From NCBI RefSeq assembly GCF_000482865.1, contig NZ_AXWW01000007.1:1-64000 (forward strand): DNA of 64,000 bases, written 5' to 3'. Position numbers and translations under genes: made by a program. Positions 8,527 to 16,965 of this stretch are shown here, in pieces (within the stretch, counting starts at the first letter, position 1; each line of letters opens with the position of its first letter). The stretch is from Actinokineospora inagensis DSM 44258 (GTDB taxonomy: Bacteria > Actinomycetota > Actinomycetes > Mycobacteriales > Pseudonocardiaceae). The notes under the pieces are model-generated. The model searched no databases. It worked only from the letters and a program-made list of their open reading frames with translations, and was not told the DNA's origin.

Positions 8527-9798
8527 GTGACAGAGCATTTCCAGGTCCGTGGCGGCGCCCGGTTGGTCGGCGAGGTCGAGGTGGTCGGCGCCAAGAACAG
8601 CGTGCTCAAGCTGATGGCGGCGGCGTTGTTGGCGGAGGGCACGACGACGCTGACGAACTGCCCGGAGATCCTGGACGTGCCGTTGATGGGCGACGTCCTG
8701 CGCAGCCTGGGGTGCGCGGTCGACATCGACGGTGGTCTGGTCCGGATCACCACCCCGGCCGAGTTGAACCACCGCGCCGACTCGGCGTCGATGGGGAAGC
8801 TGCGGGCGTCGGTGTGTGTGTTGGGTCCGCTGGTCGGCCGGTTGCGGCGGGCCGTGGTGGCGTTGCCGGGTGGTGACGCGATCGGGTCGCGGCCGCTGGA
8901 CATGCACCAGAGCGGGCTGCGGCAGTTGGGGGCGAGCAGCGAGATCGAGCACGGGTGCGTGGTCGCGCACGCCGAGGCGCTGCGCGGGGCGCAGATCTGG
9001 CTGGACTTCCCGAGCGTCGGCGCGACCGAGAACATCCTGATGGCGGCGGTGCTGGCCGAGGGCACCACGGTGATCGACAACGCCGCGCGCGAGCCGGAGA
9101 TCGTCGACCTGTGCCTGATGCTGCAGCAGATGGGCGCCAAGATCGAGGGCGCGGGCACGTCGACGCTCACCGTGCACGGCGTGACCTCGCTCGCCCCCAC
9201 CGAGCACCGCGTGGTCGGCGACCGGATCGTGGGCGCGACGTGGGCGTTCGCCGCCGTGATGACCCGGGGCGACATCACCGTCAAGGGGGTCAACCCGCAC
9301 CACCTCGACCTGGTGCTGGAGAAGCTGCGGATGGCGGGCGCCGAGGTCACGGCCTTCGCCGACGGGTTCCGCGTGGTCCAGCACGGCAGGCCGGGGTCGG
9401 TCGACTTCATGACCCTGCCGTACCCGGGGTTCGCGACCGACCTGCAGCCGTTCGCGGTGGCGTTGACGGCGGTCGCCGACGGCACGTCGATGATCACCGA
9501 GAACCTGTTCGAGGCCCGGTTCCGGTTCGTCGAGGAGATGATCCGGCTGGGCGCGGACGCCCGCACCGACGGTCACCACGCGGTCGTGCGGGGGGTGCCG
9601 AAGCTGTCCAGCGCCCCCGTGTGGGCGTCGGACATCCGGGCCGGGGTCGGCCTGGTGCTGGCGGGCCTGTGCGCGGACGGCGTCACCGAGGTGTGGGACG
9701 TCTTCCACATCGACCGCGGCTATCCCCGTTTCGTCGAGAACATGCAGCGCCTGGGCGCCGATGTGCGCCGAGTGGACGCCGACCCCGAGCGCGCCTGA
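8527..9798 (+). CDS. murA: UDP-N-acetylglucosamine 1-carboxyvinyltransferase
   Basis: A 423-residue MurA (EPSP-synthase fold) catalysing the first committed step of peptidoglycan synthesis, transfer of enolpyruvate from PEP to UDP-GlcNAc in the cytoplasm. Signatures: [20 protein letters not shown] near the N-terminus and the active-site loop [12 protein letters not shown] at about residues 116-127. In most bacteria the loop reads PGGCAIG; here Cys is Asp, the change known in mycobacterial MurA that confers intrinsic fosfomycin insensitivity. The GTG at 8527 is the first start consistent with the family N-terminus (TEHFQVRGG). A weak -10 (CATCAT) lies 7 nt upstream. It is divergent from the adenosyltransferase gene. 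Confidence 0.97.
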   Translation: MTEHFQVRGGARLVGEVEVVGAKNSVLKLMAAALLAEGTTTLTNCPEILDVPLMGDVLRSLGCAVDIDGGLVRITTPAELNHRADSASMGKLRASVCVLGPLVGRLRRAVVALPGGDAIGSRPLDMHQSGLRQLGASSEIEHGCVVAHAEALRGAQIWLDFPSVGATENILMAAVLAEGTTVIDNAAREPEIVDLCLMLQQMGAKIEGAGTSTLTVHGVTSLAPTEHRVVGDRIVGATWAFAAVMTRGDITVKGVNPHHLDLVLEKLRMAGAEVTAFADGFRVVQHGRPGSVDFMTLPYPGFATDLQPFAVALTAVADGTSMITENLFEARFRFVEEMIRLGADARTDGHHAVVRGVPKLSSAPVWASDIRAGVGLVLAGLCADGVTEVWDVFHIDRGYPRFVENMQRLGADVRRVDADPERA

Positions 9799-9932
9799 TC
9801 CAACCGTCCCGCCTGAACGGTCCACGCCGTTCCCCAGGTCCCACCGGGTGACGCCGCGCGAACTGCCGGTGGCGGTCCGGTGTGGCGAGTACAACTCAGG
9901 CCACCTGTGCGATCAAACGGGAAGAGGTCCAG

Positions 9933-11747
9933 ATGCGTGCTCGACTTCGGGTTCGGCGCGGTGCGGGGCGCGGTGCGGCGGTGGTCTCGATGCTGGCCGT
10001 CACGGCCGGTGTCGTGGTCGCGCCGTCCGCGTCCGCCGCCGCGTTGCCGCCCAAGGTGCCCGTGGCCAAGGGGACCGGCGGCGCGGTCGTGTCCGACACG
10101 GTGCAGTCCACCCTGGCCGGTCTTGACGTGCTGCGCCGCGGTGGGACGGCGGCGGACGCGGCGGTGGCGGTGGCCGCGGTGCTCGGCGTGACCGACCCCA
10201 ACGTGGCGGGTCTCGGCGGTGGCGGCTACCTCGTGTACTACGACGCCCGGTCCGGCCGGGTGTCCACCATCGACGGCCGGGAGACGGCGCCGTCCACGGC
10301 CGACGAGAAGCTGTTCATCGACCCGGCGACCGGCCAGCCGTACGCCTTCTTCGACGCCGTGACCAGCGGCCTGTCCGTCGGCACGCCCGGCAACCTCGCC
10401 CTGTGGCAGCGGGCCCTGCAGCGGTGGGGTCACTACGACCTCGACGACCTGCTGCAGCCCGCGATCAAGGTCGCCGAGGACGGTTTCCCGGTGACGACGC
10501 AGTTGAACAAGGAGATCGACCAGAACAAGGACCGGTTCAAGCAGTTCAGCTCCACCGCCGCCCTCTACCTGCCCGGCGGCGCCCCGCCCGCGGTCGGCTC
10601 GACGTTGCGCAACCCGGACCTGGCGAAGACGTACCGCGAGATCGCCCGGCACGGCACGGACGCCTTCTACAGCGGTTCGATCGGTCGTGACCTGACCAAG
10701 GCCGTGCAGAACCCGCCGCTGGCCGCCAACGCGACCGTCAAGCCCCCCAAGGGCAAACTGGCTCTTGGCGACCTGCGCGCCTACCGCGCTCTTGACCACG
10801 ACCCCACCCACATCGAGTACCGCGGCGCGGACGTGTACGGCATCGCCCCGTCGTCGTCGGGTGGCACCACGGTCGGTGAGGCCCTCAACATCCTTGAGCG
10901 GACAGACCTGAGCAAGCTCGACCGGACGCAGGCCCTGCACTACTACCTTGAGGCCAGCAAGCTCGCTTACGCCGACCGCGGCCGTTACGTGGGCGACCCC
11001 AAGTTCGTCGACGTGCCCACGAAGCAGTTGCTGTCGGACTCGTTCGCCGCTGTTCGCGCATGCCGCATCGACCCGATCCGCGCGGCCGTTGCCCCTGTCG
11101 CGCCCGGTAACCCCCTCAACCCCGGTAGCTGCACGCCCCCTCCGCCCGCGGTTGCGCCAGTCGCCGACCACGAGGTCCACACCAACCACTTCGTCGTCGC
11201 CGACAAGTGGGGCAGCGTCGTCTCTTACACGAACACGTTGGAGCAGATCGGCGGCAGCGCGATCGTCGTCCCCGGTCGCGGGTTCCTGCTCAACAACGAG
11301 CTGACGGACTTCAACTTCACCCCGACCCAGGGCACCGCCCCCGACCCCAACCTGGCCGCGGGCGGCAAGCGCCCCCGGTCGAGCATGTCGCCCACCATCG
11401 TGCTCAAGCACGGTAAGCCGTGGTTCGCCGTCGGCTCCCCGGGCGGCTCGACGATCATCACCACGGTCCTGCAGATCATCGTCAACCGGATCGACTTCGG
11501 CCTGTCCTTGCCCGACGCCGTCGCCGCGCCGCGCGCCAGCCAGCGCAACACGCCCACGGTGACCGCCGAGCCCGCGTTCATCGCCGGGAACCCCGGCCTG
11601 GCCACGTACGGCCACACCTTCACCGCCCAGGCCGAGATCGGCGCCGCCGCCGCACTGGAGTTCGTCGACCACGGCCAGGTCCTGGCCGCGGGCGAACCGA
11701 CTCGGCGAACCGGCACCTCAGCCGGGGTCGTCCGCCCCTCCCGGTAA
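9933..11747 (+). CDS. ggt: Secreted gamma-glutamyltransferase
   Basis: A 604-residue gamma-glutamyltranspeptidase precursor with an N-terminal signal peptide (about residues 1-36, ending SASAA). Large-subunit motifs include GLGGGGYLVYYDARSG and the GRETAP word. The autoprocessing site precedes HTNHFVVADKWGSVVSYT (about residues 418-435), where Thr aligns with the catalytic N-terminal Thr of the small subunit. LNNELTDFNF and SSMSPTIV are typical of the small subunit. It hydrolyses or transfers gamma-glutamyl groups of glutathione-like compounds outside the membrane. ATG 9933 is preferred because GAAGAGG precedes it; a start at 9882 is possible. It ends at a strong bidirectional terminator. Confidence 0.93.
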   Translation: MRARLRVRRGAGRGAAVVSMLAVTAGVVVAPSASAAALPPKVPVAKGTGGAVVSDTVQSTLAGLDVLRRGGTAADAAVAVAAVLGVTDPNVAGLGGGGYLVYYDARSGRVSTIDGRETAPSTADEKLFIDPATGQPYAFFDAVTSGLSVGTPGNLALWQRALQRWGHYDLDDLLQPAIKVAEDGFPVTTQLNKEIDQNKDRFKQFSSTAALYLPGGAPPAVGSTLRNPDLAKTYREIARHGTDAFYSGSIGRDLTKAVQNPPLAANATVKPPKGKLALGDLRAYRALDHDPTHIEYRGADVYGIAPSSSGGTTVGEALNILERTDLSKLDRTQALHYYLEASKLAYADRGRYVGDPKFVDVPTKQLLSDSFAAVRACRIDPIRAAVAPVAPGNPLNPGSCTPPPPAVAPVADHEVHTNHFVVADKWGSVVSYTNTLEQIGGSAIVVPGRGFLLNNELTDFNFTPTQGTAPDPNLAAGGKRPRSSMSPTIVLKHGKPWFAVGSPGGSTIITTVLQIIVNRIDFGLSLPDAVAAPRASQRNTPTVTAEPAFIAGNPGLATYGHTFTAQAEIGAAAALEFVDHGQVLAAGEPTRRTGTSAGVVRPSR

Positions 11748-11753
11748 CCACCT

Positions 11754-11801
11754 CACCCGAACGGGCCGCTCCTGGTGTTTCGGGGGCGGCCCGTTCGGGT
11801 G
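11754..11801. terminator. Bidirectional hairpin terminator
   Basis: A perfect 16-bp stem (CACCCGAACGGGCCGC at 11754-11769 pairing with 11786-11801) with a 16-nt loop, lying between the convergent ggt and 11803-12096 genes. No long U tract follows, as is usual for actinobacterial terminators. Confidence 0.85.
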
Positions 11802-11802
11802 T

Positions 11803-12096
11803 TCAGTCGTCCAACAGGGCGGCGATGGCCGCGCGCTCGTCGGCCGGGAAGACCAGCACCCGCAGCCCCTCGCCGTCCTCGGCCGGGACGGTGGTGGCCC
11901 GCACGCCCACTGTGCGCAGGCGTTCCTCGACGACCTGGGCGGCGGTGCGGCTGGGGACCTTGGCGATCTCGCGGAGCAGGCCGTAGTCGCGCCCGCGCTC
12001 GTCGCCGGTGAACGCCCAGCGCAGGACCAGTCCGAGCGCCCCGACCACCAGGAGCGCGACCAGCAGGAGGTACGGCGCGGGCAGGTTCACCCGCAC
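11803..12096 (-). CDS. Small membrane-anchored hypothetical protein
   Basis: A 97-residue protein with one N-terminal membrane helix (about residues 8-27, YLLLVALLVVGALGLVLRWA) and a basic/acidic soluble tail resembling a small alpha-beta domain (VVEERLRTVGVRATTVP). GTG start at 12096. It is divergent from the B12 mutase gene. No family recognised. Confidence 0.7.
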   Translation of the reverse strand: MRVNLPAPYLLLVALLVVGALGLVLRWAFTGDERGRDYGLLREIAKVPSRTAAQVVEERLRTVGVRATTVPAEDGEGLRVLVFPADERAAIAALLDD

Positions 12097-12180
12097 ATCA
12101 TCCGCCTGTGAGCAATTCCACGGGCGGCAAACTTGTTACCGCCCAGTACCCTCGGGAGACCAGGTGAACGGAGGTTAACG

Positions 12181-14196
12181 GTGCCGTACCCGACAGACCG
12201 CGAGCGTGACCGCCCGTGGGTCATGCGGACCTACGCGGGTCACTCCTCCGCCGCCAAGTCCAACGAGCTGTACCGCCGCAACCTCGCCAAGGGCCAGACC
12301 GGGCTGTCAGTGGCCTTCGACCTGCCCACCCAGACCGGCTACGACCCCGACCACGAACTCGCCCGCGGCGAGGTCGGCAAGGTCGGCGTCCCGGTCAGCC
12401 ACCTCGGCGACATGCGGACCCTGTTCGACGGCATCCCGCTCGACACGGCGAACACCTCGATGACCATCAACGCGACCGCCATGTGGCTGCTCGCGCTCTA
12501 CATCACCGTCGCTGAGGAGCAGGGTGACCCCGACGGCGCTGAGCAGGGGGGCGTCGGCGCGCTCGCGGGCACGACGCAGAACGACATCATCAAGGAATAC
12601 CTGTCCCGCGGCACCTACGTCTTCCCACCCGGCCCGAGCCTGCGCCTGATCACCGACATGGTCGCGTACACCGTCGCCACCGCGCCGCGCTGGAACCCGA
12701 TCAACATCTGCAGCTACCACTTGCAGGAGGTCGGCGCGACGCCGGTTCAGGAAGTCGCGTACTCGATGTGCACGGCCATCGCCGTGCTCGACGCGGTTCG
12801 CGACTCCGGGCAGTTGCCGGAGGAGGAGTTCGGCAACGTCGTCGCGCGCATCTCTTTCTTCGTCAACGCCGGAGTCCGGTTCGTCGAAGAGATGTGCAAG
12901 ATGCGCGCGTTCACCGACCTGTGGGACGAGATCTGCCGCGACCGCTACGGCATCACCGACCCCAAGCAACGCCGCTTCCGCTACGGCGTGCAGGTCAACT
13001 CGTTGGGGCTCACGGAGGCGCAGCCGGAGAACAACGTCCAGCGCATCGTCTTGGAGATGCTCGCGGTGTCGTTGTCGCGCAAGGCAAGGGCGCGCGCGAT
13101 ACAGCTACCGGCGTGGAACGAGGCGTTGGGGCTACCGCGCCCGTGGGACCAACAGTGGGCGCTGCGCATGCAGCAGGTCCTCGCCTACGAGACGGATCTG
13201 TTGGAGTACGAGGACATCTTCGACGGCTCCCCGGTCATCCAGGCCAAGGTGGACGAGATCCTGACCGGCGCGCGCGCCGAGATCGACCGCGTGCAGGCGA
13301 TGGGTGGCGCCGTTGCCGCTGTCGAGTCCGGTTATATGAAGACCCAGATGGTTGCTTCCCTCGCCGAGCGTCGTCGTCGGATAGAAGCGGGGCAAGAGGT
13401 GATCGTGGGCGTCAACAAGTTCGACACCACGGAGCCGAGCCCGCTGCAATCCGAAGGCGCCAAAGCCATCGAGACCGTTGACCCTGTCGCCGAGCGCGAG
13501 GCCGTTGACGCTATCCGCCAGTGGCGCGCCAACCGTGACGACAAGGCCGTGCAGGACTCGTTGGAAGAACTGCGTTCGGCCGCCAAGACCGACGCCAACC
13601 TCATGGCGCCGACCCTGAACTGCGCCAAGGTCGGCGTGACCACCGGCGAGTGGGCCGCCGTCCTCCGCGAGGTGTTCGGCGAATACCGCGCCCCGACCGG
13701 GGTTTCCGGCGCGTCGGCGGCGGGTGAGGCGGGCGAGCACCTGGCCGAGGTCCGCGACCAGGTCAAGGCCACCGGCGACGAACTGGGCGAGCGGCTGCGG
13801 ATGCTGGTCGGCAAACCCGGTCTCGACGGGCACTCCAACGGCGCCGAGCAGATCGCCGTGCGCGCCCGCGACACCGGGTTCGAGGTCGTCTACCAGGGCA
13901 TCCGGTTGACCGCCGACCAGATCGTGTCCGCAGCCGTCCAGGAAGGAGTGCACGTCGTCGGGCTGTCCATCCTGTCCGGCTCCCACCTGGCGGCCGTGCC
14001 CGCCGTCGTCGAGGGCCTACGAGCGGCGGGCGCGGGCGACATCCCGGTCGTCGTGGGCGGCATCATCCCGCCCGACGACGCCGAGACCCTCCGGGCCGGC
14101 GGGGTGGCGCGCGTCTTCACGCCCAAGGACTACGAGATGACCCAGATCATGTCCGAGATCGTCCGCGTCGTGCGTGAAGCCCACGGCTTGTCTTAG
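12181..14196 (+). CDS. meaA: Ethylmalonyl-CoA mutase-like adenosylcobalamin mutase (MeaA)
   Basis: A 671-residue single-chain B12 mutase. The catalytic TIM-barrel part (about 1-510) carries PWVMRTYAGHSSAAKSNELY, GLSVAFDLPTQTGYDPDH and TTQNDIIKEYLSRGTY. The C-terminal B12 domain (about 535-665) has the cobalt-ligand motif LDGHSNGAEQ, SILSGSH and VVVGGIIP. The length and the N-terminal motif match MeaA/ethylmalonyl-CoA mutase of streptomycetes rather than the larger methylmalonyl-CoA mutase. Known role: (2R)-ethylmalonyl-CoA to methylsuccinyl-CoA in acetyl-CoA assimilation. GTG 12181 has GGAGG 8 nt upstream. The adenosyltransferase at 7882 could supply its cofactor. crotonyl-CoA carboxylase/reductase, its pathway partner, is not in the window. 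Confidence 0.9.
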   Translation: MPYPTDRERDRPWVMRTYAGHSSAAKSNELYRRNLAKGQTGLSVAFDLPTQTGYDPDHELARGEVGKVGVPVSHLGDMRTLFDGIPLDTANTSMTINATAMWLLALYITVAEEQGDPDGAEQGGVGALAGTTQNDIIKEYLSRGTYVFPPGPSLRLITDMVAYTVATAPRWNPINICSYHLQEVGATPVQEVAYSMCTAIAVLDAVRDSGQLPEEEFGNVVARISFFVNAGVRFVEEMCKMRAFTDLWDEICRDRYGITDPKQRRFRYGVQVNSLGLTEAQPENNVQRIVLEMLAVSLSRKARARAIQLPAWNEALGLPRPWDQQWALRMQQVLAYETDLLEYEDIFDGSPVIQAKVDEILTGARAEIDRVQAMGGAVAAVESGYMKTQMVASLAERRRRIEAGQEVIVGVNKFDTTEPSPLQSEGAKAIETVDPVAEREAVDAIRQWRANRDDKAVQDSLEELRSAAKTDANLMAPTLNCAKVGVTTGEWAAVLREVFGEYRAPTGVSGASAAGEAGEHLAEVRDQVKATGDELGERLRMLVGKPGLDGHSNGAEQIAVRARDTGFEVVYQGIRLTADQIVSAAVQEGVHVVGLSILSGSHLAAVPAVVEGLRAAGAGDIPVVVGGIIPPDDAETLRAGGVARVFTPKDYEMTQIMSEIVRVVREAHGLS

Positions 14197-14750
14197 TCCA
14201 GCAGCCCCAAGACGTCCTTGGTGCTCGCGACCGTGGCGAACCGGCCGCCGTGCAGGTTGGTCGCGGTCGCCCGGTACAGCTCGTCCGCGGTCAGCACACT
14301 GCCGTCTGGGCCCGCCTGGTCGAAGGTGAAGGTCGCGTCCAGCGCCACGTGCACGTCGTAGCCGAGGTTGCCGCCGACCCGCGCCGTCGTCTCCACGCAC
14401 AGGTTGGTCTGGATGCCCGCGATCGCGATCCGGTTGATGCCGCGACCGGTGAGCCAGGCGTTCAGGTCGATGTGGCCGTGGAAGGCCGAGTTGACGTTCT
14501 TGGTGAACATCAGGTCCGGCCGCGCCCCGTCGAGTTCCGGCTTGAACTGGATCCCGGGCGTGCCCACGGTCAGCGGCGTGTCCTCGAACAGCGAGTCGTG
14601 CCGCACCAGCACGACGGGCTGACCGGCGGCGGTCCACGCGTCCAGCAGGGTCTTGATGTTGGCCTCGGCGCCCGGGTTGTTGCGCGGCCCGAGGCGGGGG
14701 TCGTCGAACCCGCGCTGGACGTCGATCAGGATGAGTGCGGTGGTCGTCAT
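14193..14750 (-). CDS. Isochorismatase-like cysteine hydrolase
   Basis: A 185-residue alpha/beta hydrolase of the isochorismatase/nicotinamidase superfamily. The triad can be placed: Asp in ALILIDVQRGF, Lys in MFTKNVNSAFHG and the nucleophilic Cys in GIQTNLCVETTAR, with the cis-peptide region just before it. The substrate is not predictable (isochorismate, nicotinamide, N-carbamoyl compounds and similar). It is divergent from the DJ-1/AraC regulator at 14849, which probably controls it. The 3' end overlaps meaA by 4 bp. A GTG at 14756 is an alternative start. Confidence 0.88.
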   Translation of the reverse strand: MTTTALILIDVQRGFDDPRLGPRNNPGAEANIKTLLDAWTAAGQPVVLVRHDSLFEDTPLTVGTPGIQFKPELDGARPDLMFTKNVNSAFHGHIDLNAWLTGRGINRIAIAGIQTNLCVETTARVGGNLGYDVHVALDATFTFDQAGPDGSVLTADELYRATATNLHGGRFATVASTKDVLGLLD

Positions 14751-14848
14751 GGCCACAACCGTGCCCGGTCCGACGCGTTCGGACGAGGTGCAGAAAAGGC
14801 GCGATGCGATACTTTCCTGCCGGGTTCCGGGCGGGCATACTCGTGGTC

Positions 14849-15796
14849 GTGCGCACGATCGGCGTCCTCCTGCTCCCCGGCACCCGGGTCTTCGACTTCG
14901 CCGTGGTCAACGAGGTCTGGAACCTCGACCGGACCCCGCACGACCTGGGCCCCTTCGAGTTCCGCCTGTGCGCCCCGGCCACCCGCTTGTTGCCCCTGCG
15001 CCCCGCCGGGTCCGTCACCCCCACCCACGGCCTCGCCGCCCTCGCCGACTGCGACCTCGTCATCGCCCTCGGCCGCGTCGACCCGCGCGCCCCCGTCCCC
15101 ACCCCGGCCCGCGTCGCCCTGCGCGCCGCCCACGCCGCGGGCGCCACCGTCGCCGCCCTCTGCTCCGGCGCCTTCACCCTCGCCGCCGCGGGCCTCCTCG
15201 ACGGCCGCCGCGCCACCACCCACTGGGCCCTCCTCGACGACCTGGCCACCCTGTACCCGTCCGTCCAGGTCGACCGCGACGTGCTGTTCGCCGAGGACAA
15301 CGACATCCTGACCTCCGCGGGCGTCGTCGGCGGCCTGGACCTCTGCCTGCACCTCGTCCGCCGCGACCTCGGCCCGCGCGCCGCCACCACCCTCGCCCGC
15401 CGCCTCGTCATGCCCCCCGTGCGCGAAGGCGGCCAAGCCCAGTACGTCGAAACCCCGCTCCCCACCCGCCCCGACCGCGGCGACATAGCGTCCACAGTGG
15501 ACTGGGCACTCACCGCGCTGGCCAACCCCATCGGCGTCCCCGACCTGGCGGGCCGCACCCGGATGAGCCCCCGCGCCTTCCACCGCGCGTTCGTCGCCAC
15601 CATGGGCGACACCCCCGGCCGCTGGCTCCTCCTCCAACGCCTCCGCCGCGCCCAACTCCTCCTGGAAACCACCAACCTCTCCATCGACCGCGTCGCCGCT
15701 CACAGCGGCCTCGGCACCCCCACCAACCTCCGCCGCCGCATGCGCTCCGAGTTCGGCACCACCCCCTCCACCTACCGCCGCACCTTCGCAGGCTAA
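14849..15796 (+). CDS. GlxA/FtrA-like AraC-family regulator with DJ-1/PfpI domain
   Basis: A 315-residue regulator. Residues about 1-170 form a DJ-1/PfpI (class I glutamine amidotransferase-like) domain with the nucleophile-elbow word ALCSGAFTLAAAGLLDGRRATTHW. Residues about 215-315 form an AraC HTH pair (TRMSPRAFHRAFVATMGDTP and IDRVAAHSGLGTPTNLRRRM). It is the typical divergent partner of isochorismatase-like hydrolases. CATACT lies 7 nt before the GTG at 14849, supporting that start and a leaderless mRNA; ATG 14804 is possible. Local codon use is extremely C-rich. Confidence 0.92.
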   Translation: MRTIGVLLLPGTRVFDFAVVNEVWNLDRTPHDLGPFEFRLCAPATRLLPLRPAGSVTPTHGLAALADCDLVIALGRVDPRAPVPTPARVALRAAHAAGATVAALCSGAFTLAAAGLLDGRRATTHWALLDDLATLYPSVQVDRDVLFAEDNDILTSAGVVGGLDLCLHLVRRDLGPRAATTLARRLVMPPVREGGQAQYVETPLPTRPDRGDIASTVDWALTALANPIGVPDLAGRTRMSPRAFHRAFVATMGDTPGRWLLLQRLRRAQLLLETTNLSIDRVAAHSGLGTPTNLRRRMRSEFGTTPSTYRRTFAG

Positions 15797-15969
15797 CCCT
15801 CGCGGACCAGCCGCCTGGCCTACCGTCCCGCGACCTCAGCCAACCGACTCACCACCGTGCTTCAGCACCCGTCAGCCGTCGCCGACTCCCGATGGGGCGG
15901 CCCCCACACCGGCAGGTCGGCCCCCACGCCGGCAAGTCGGCCCGCCCGCGTGTTTCGCCGGCTCGAGTC

Positions 15970-16090
15970 ATCCACATTCCGCCCGGCTGTCCACAGCCAA
16001 CAACACCACCTCCCGTCGATCTTGCCCCGCCGGTAGACTGGCCTCGGGGACGCCCCCCGGGAAGGGTGGGGGCCGGGCCGCGCGCGGGGT
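15970..16090 (+). repeat. DnaA-box-pair repeat, copy 2
   Basis: Close match to 7080-7200: TCATCCACA, then TGTCCACAG about 20 bp later, then CGGTAGACTGG and the GGGGACGCCCCCCGGG hairpin word. It lies in the 338-bp intergenic region between the AraC-type regulator and the crotonase gene, oriented toward the latter. Upstream of it, 15880-15955 contains two short direct copies of a CCCCCACRCCGGCARGTCGG word. Confidence 0.75.
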
Positions 16091-16134
16091 GTGCCTGCGG
16101 GAAGAGTGTGCGGTGGGCATCTAGGGTCGGTCGT

Positions 16135-16917
16135 ATGGCCGAGTACCAGCACATCCTGGTTGACCGCGGTGTCGACGACGTCGACACCGTGCGGATCACC
16201 ATGAATCGTCCGACCAGGCGGAATGCGTTGTCCGCTGAGCACCTTGCCGAGTTGCTGGCCGCGTTTTGCGTCGCGGGTACCTCCGACGCCAAGGGGATTG
16301 TGCTCGCGGGTGCTGGGCCGGTGTTCTCGGCCGGTCATGACTTCGCTGATGTCGCCGCGCGGGATTTGCTGGGGGTGCGTGGGTTGCTCCGCTTGTGCAC
16401 CGAGCTGATGCGCACCATCCAGACCGTGCCGCAGGTGGTCGTCGCCCGGGTGCACGGCCTGGCGACTGCCGCGGGTTGTCAGCTTGTGGCCACCTGCGAC
16501 TTGGCTGTCGCCGGTCAGTCGGCTGGGTTCGCGTTGCCTGGCGGTAAGGGTGGCTGGTTCTGCCATACCCCGGCCGTCCCGGTCGCGCGGTCGGTGGGCC
16601 GCAAACGTTTGATGGAGCTCGTCCTCACCGGCGACCCGATTGACGCCGATACCGCGCTCGACTGGGGGCTGGTGAACAAGGTCGTGCCCGACGACCAACT
16701 CGATGACGCCGTCAAGGATTTGCTGGCCCGAGCCACCCGGGGTAGCGCCGCGTCGAAATCCCTGGGCAAGCAGACCGTTTACGCCCAATTGGACCGTCCC
16801 GAGGCGGACGCCTACGCGATCGCGCTGGAGGTCATGGCGGCTGCCTCGCAACTGCCGGGCGCCAACGAGGGCATGGCCGCGTTCCTGGAGAAACGCGACC
16901 CGGTGTGGCCGGACTGA
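16135..16917 (+). CDS. Crotonase-superfamily protein (ECHDC3-like)
   Basis: A 260-residue crotonase fold. It has TMNRPTRRNALSAEHLAEL at the N-terminus, the oxyanion-hole strand GPVFSAGHDF, AAGCQLVATCDLAVA, and the C-terminal VNKVVPDDQLDDA. In classical enoyl-CoA hydratases two glutamates act in catalysis. Here the first position is Gln (AAGCQLVA) and the second region reads LPGGKGGWFCHTP without Glu. That pattern resembles the ECHDC3 branch of unknown activity, so hydratase function should not be assumed. ATG 16135 has TAGGGT 7 nt upstream (leaderless). A strong terminator follows. Confidence 0.85.
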   Translation: MAEYQHILVDRGVDDVDTVRITMNRPTRRNALSAEHLAELLAAFCVAGTSDAKGIVLAGAGPVFSAGHDFADVAARDLLGVRGLLRLCTELMRTIQTVPQVVVARVHGLATAAGCQLVATCDLAVAGQSAGFALPGGKGGWFCHTPAVPVARSVGRKRLMELVLTGDPIDADTALDWGLVNKVVPDDQLDDAVKDLLARATRGSAASKSLGKQTVYAQLDRPEADAYAIALEVMAAASQLPGANEGMAAFLEKRDPVWPD

Positions 16918-16918
16918 A

Positions 16919-16955
16919 ACGTGCGCGGCGGGCCCCCTCGTCCCGCCGCGCACGT
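16919..16955. terminator. Bidirectional hairpin terminator
   Basis: Fourteen-base-pair stem (ACGTGCGCGGCGGG at 16919-16932 with 16942-16955), 9-nt loop, between the convergent crotonase and chitinase genes. Confidence 0.85.
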
Positions 16956-16965
16956 CCCAACCGAC

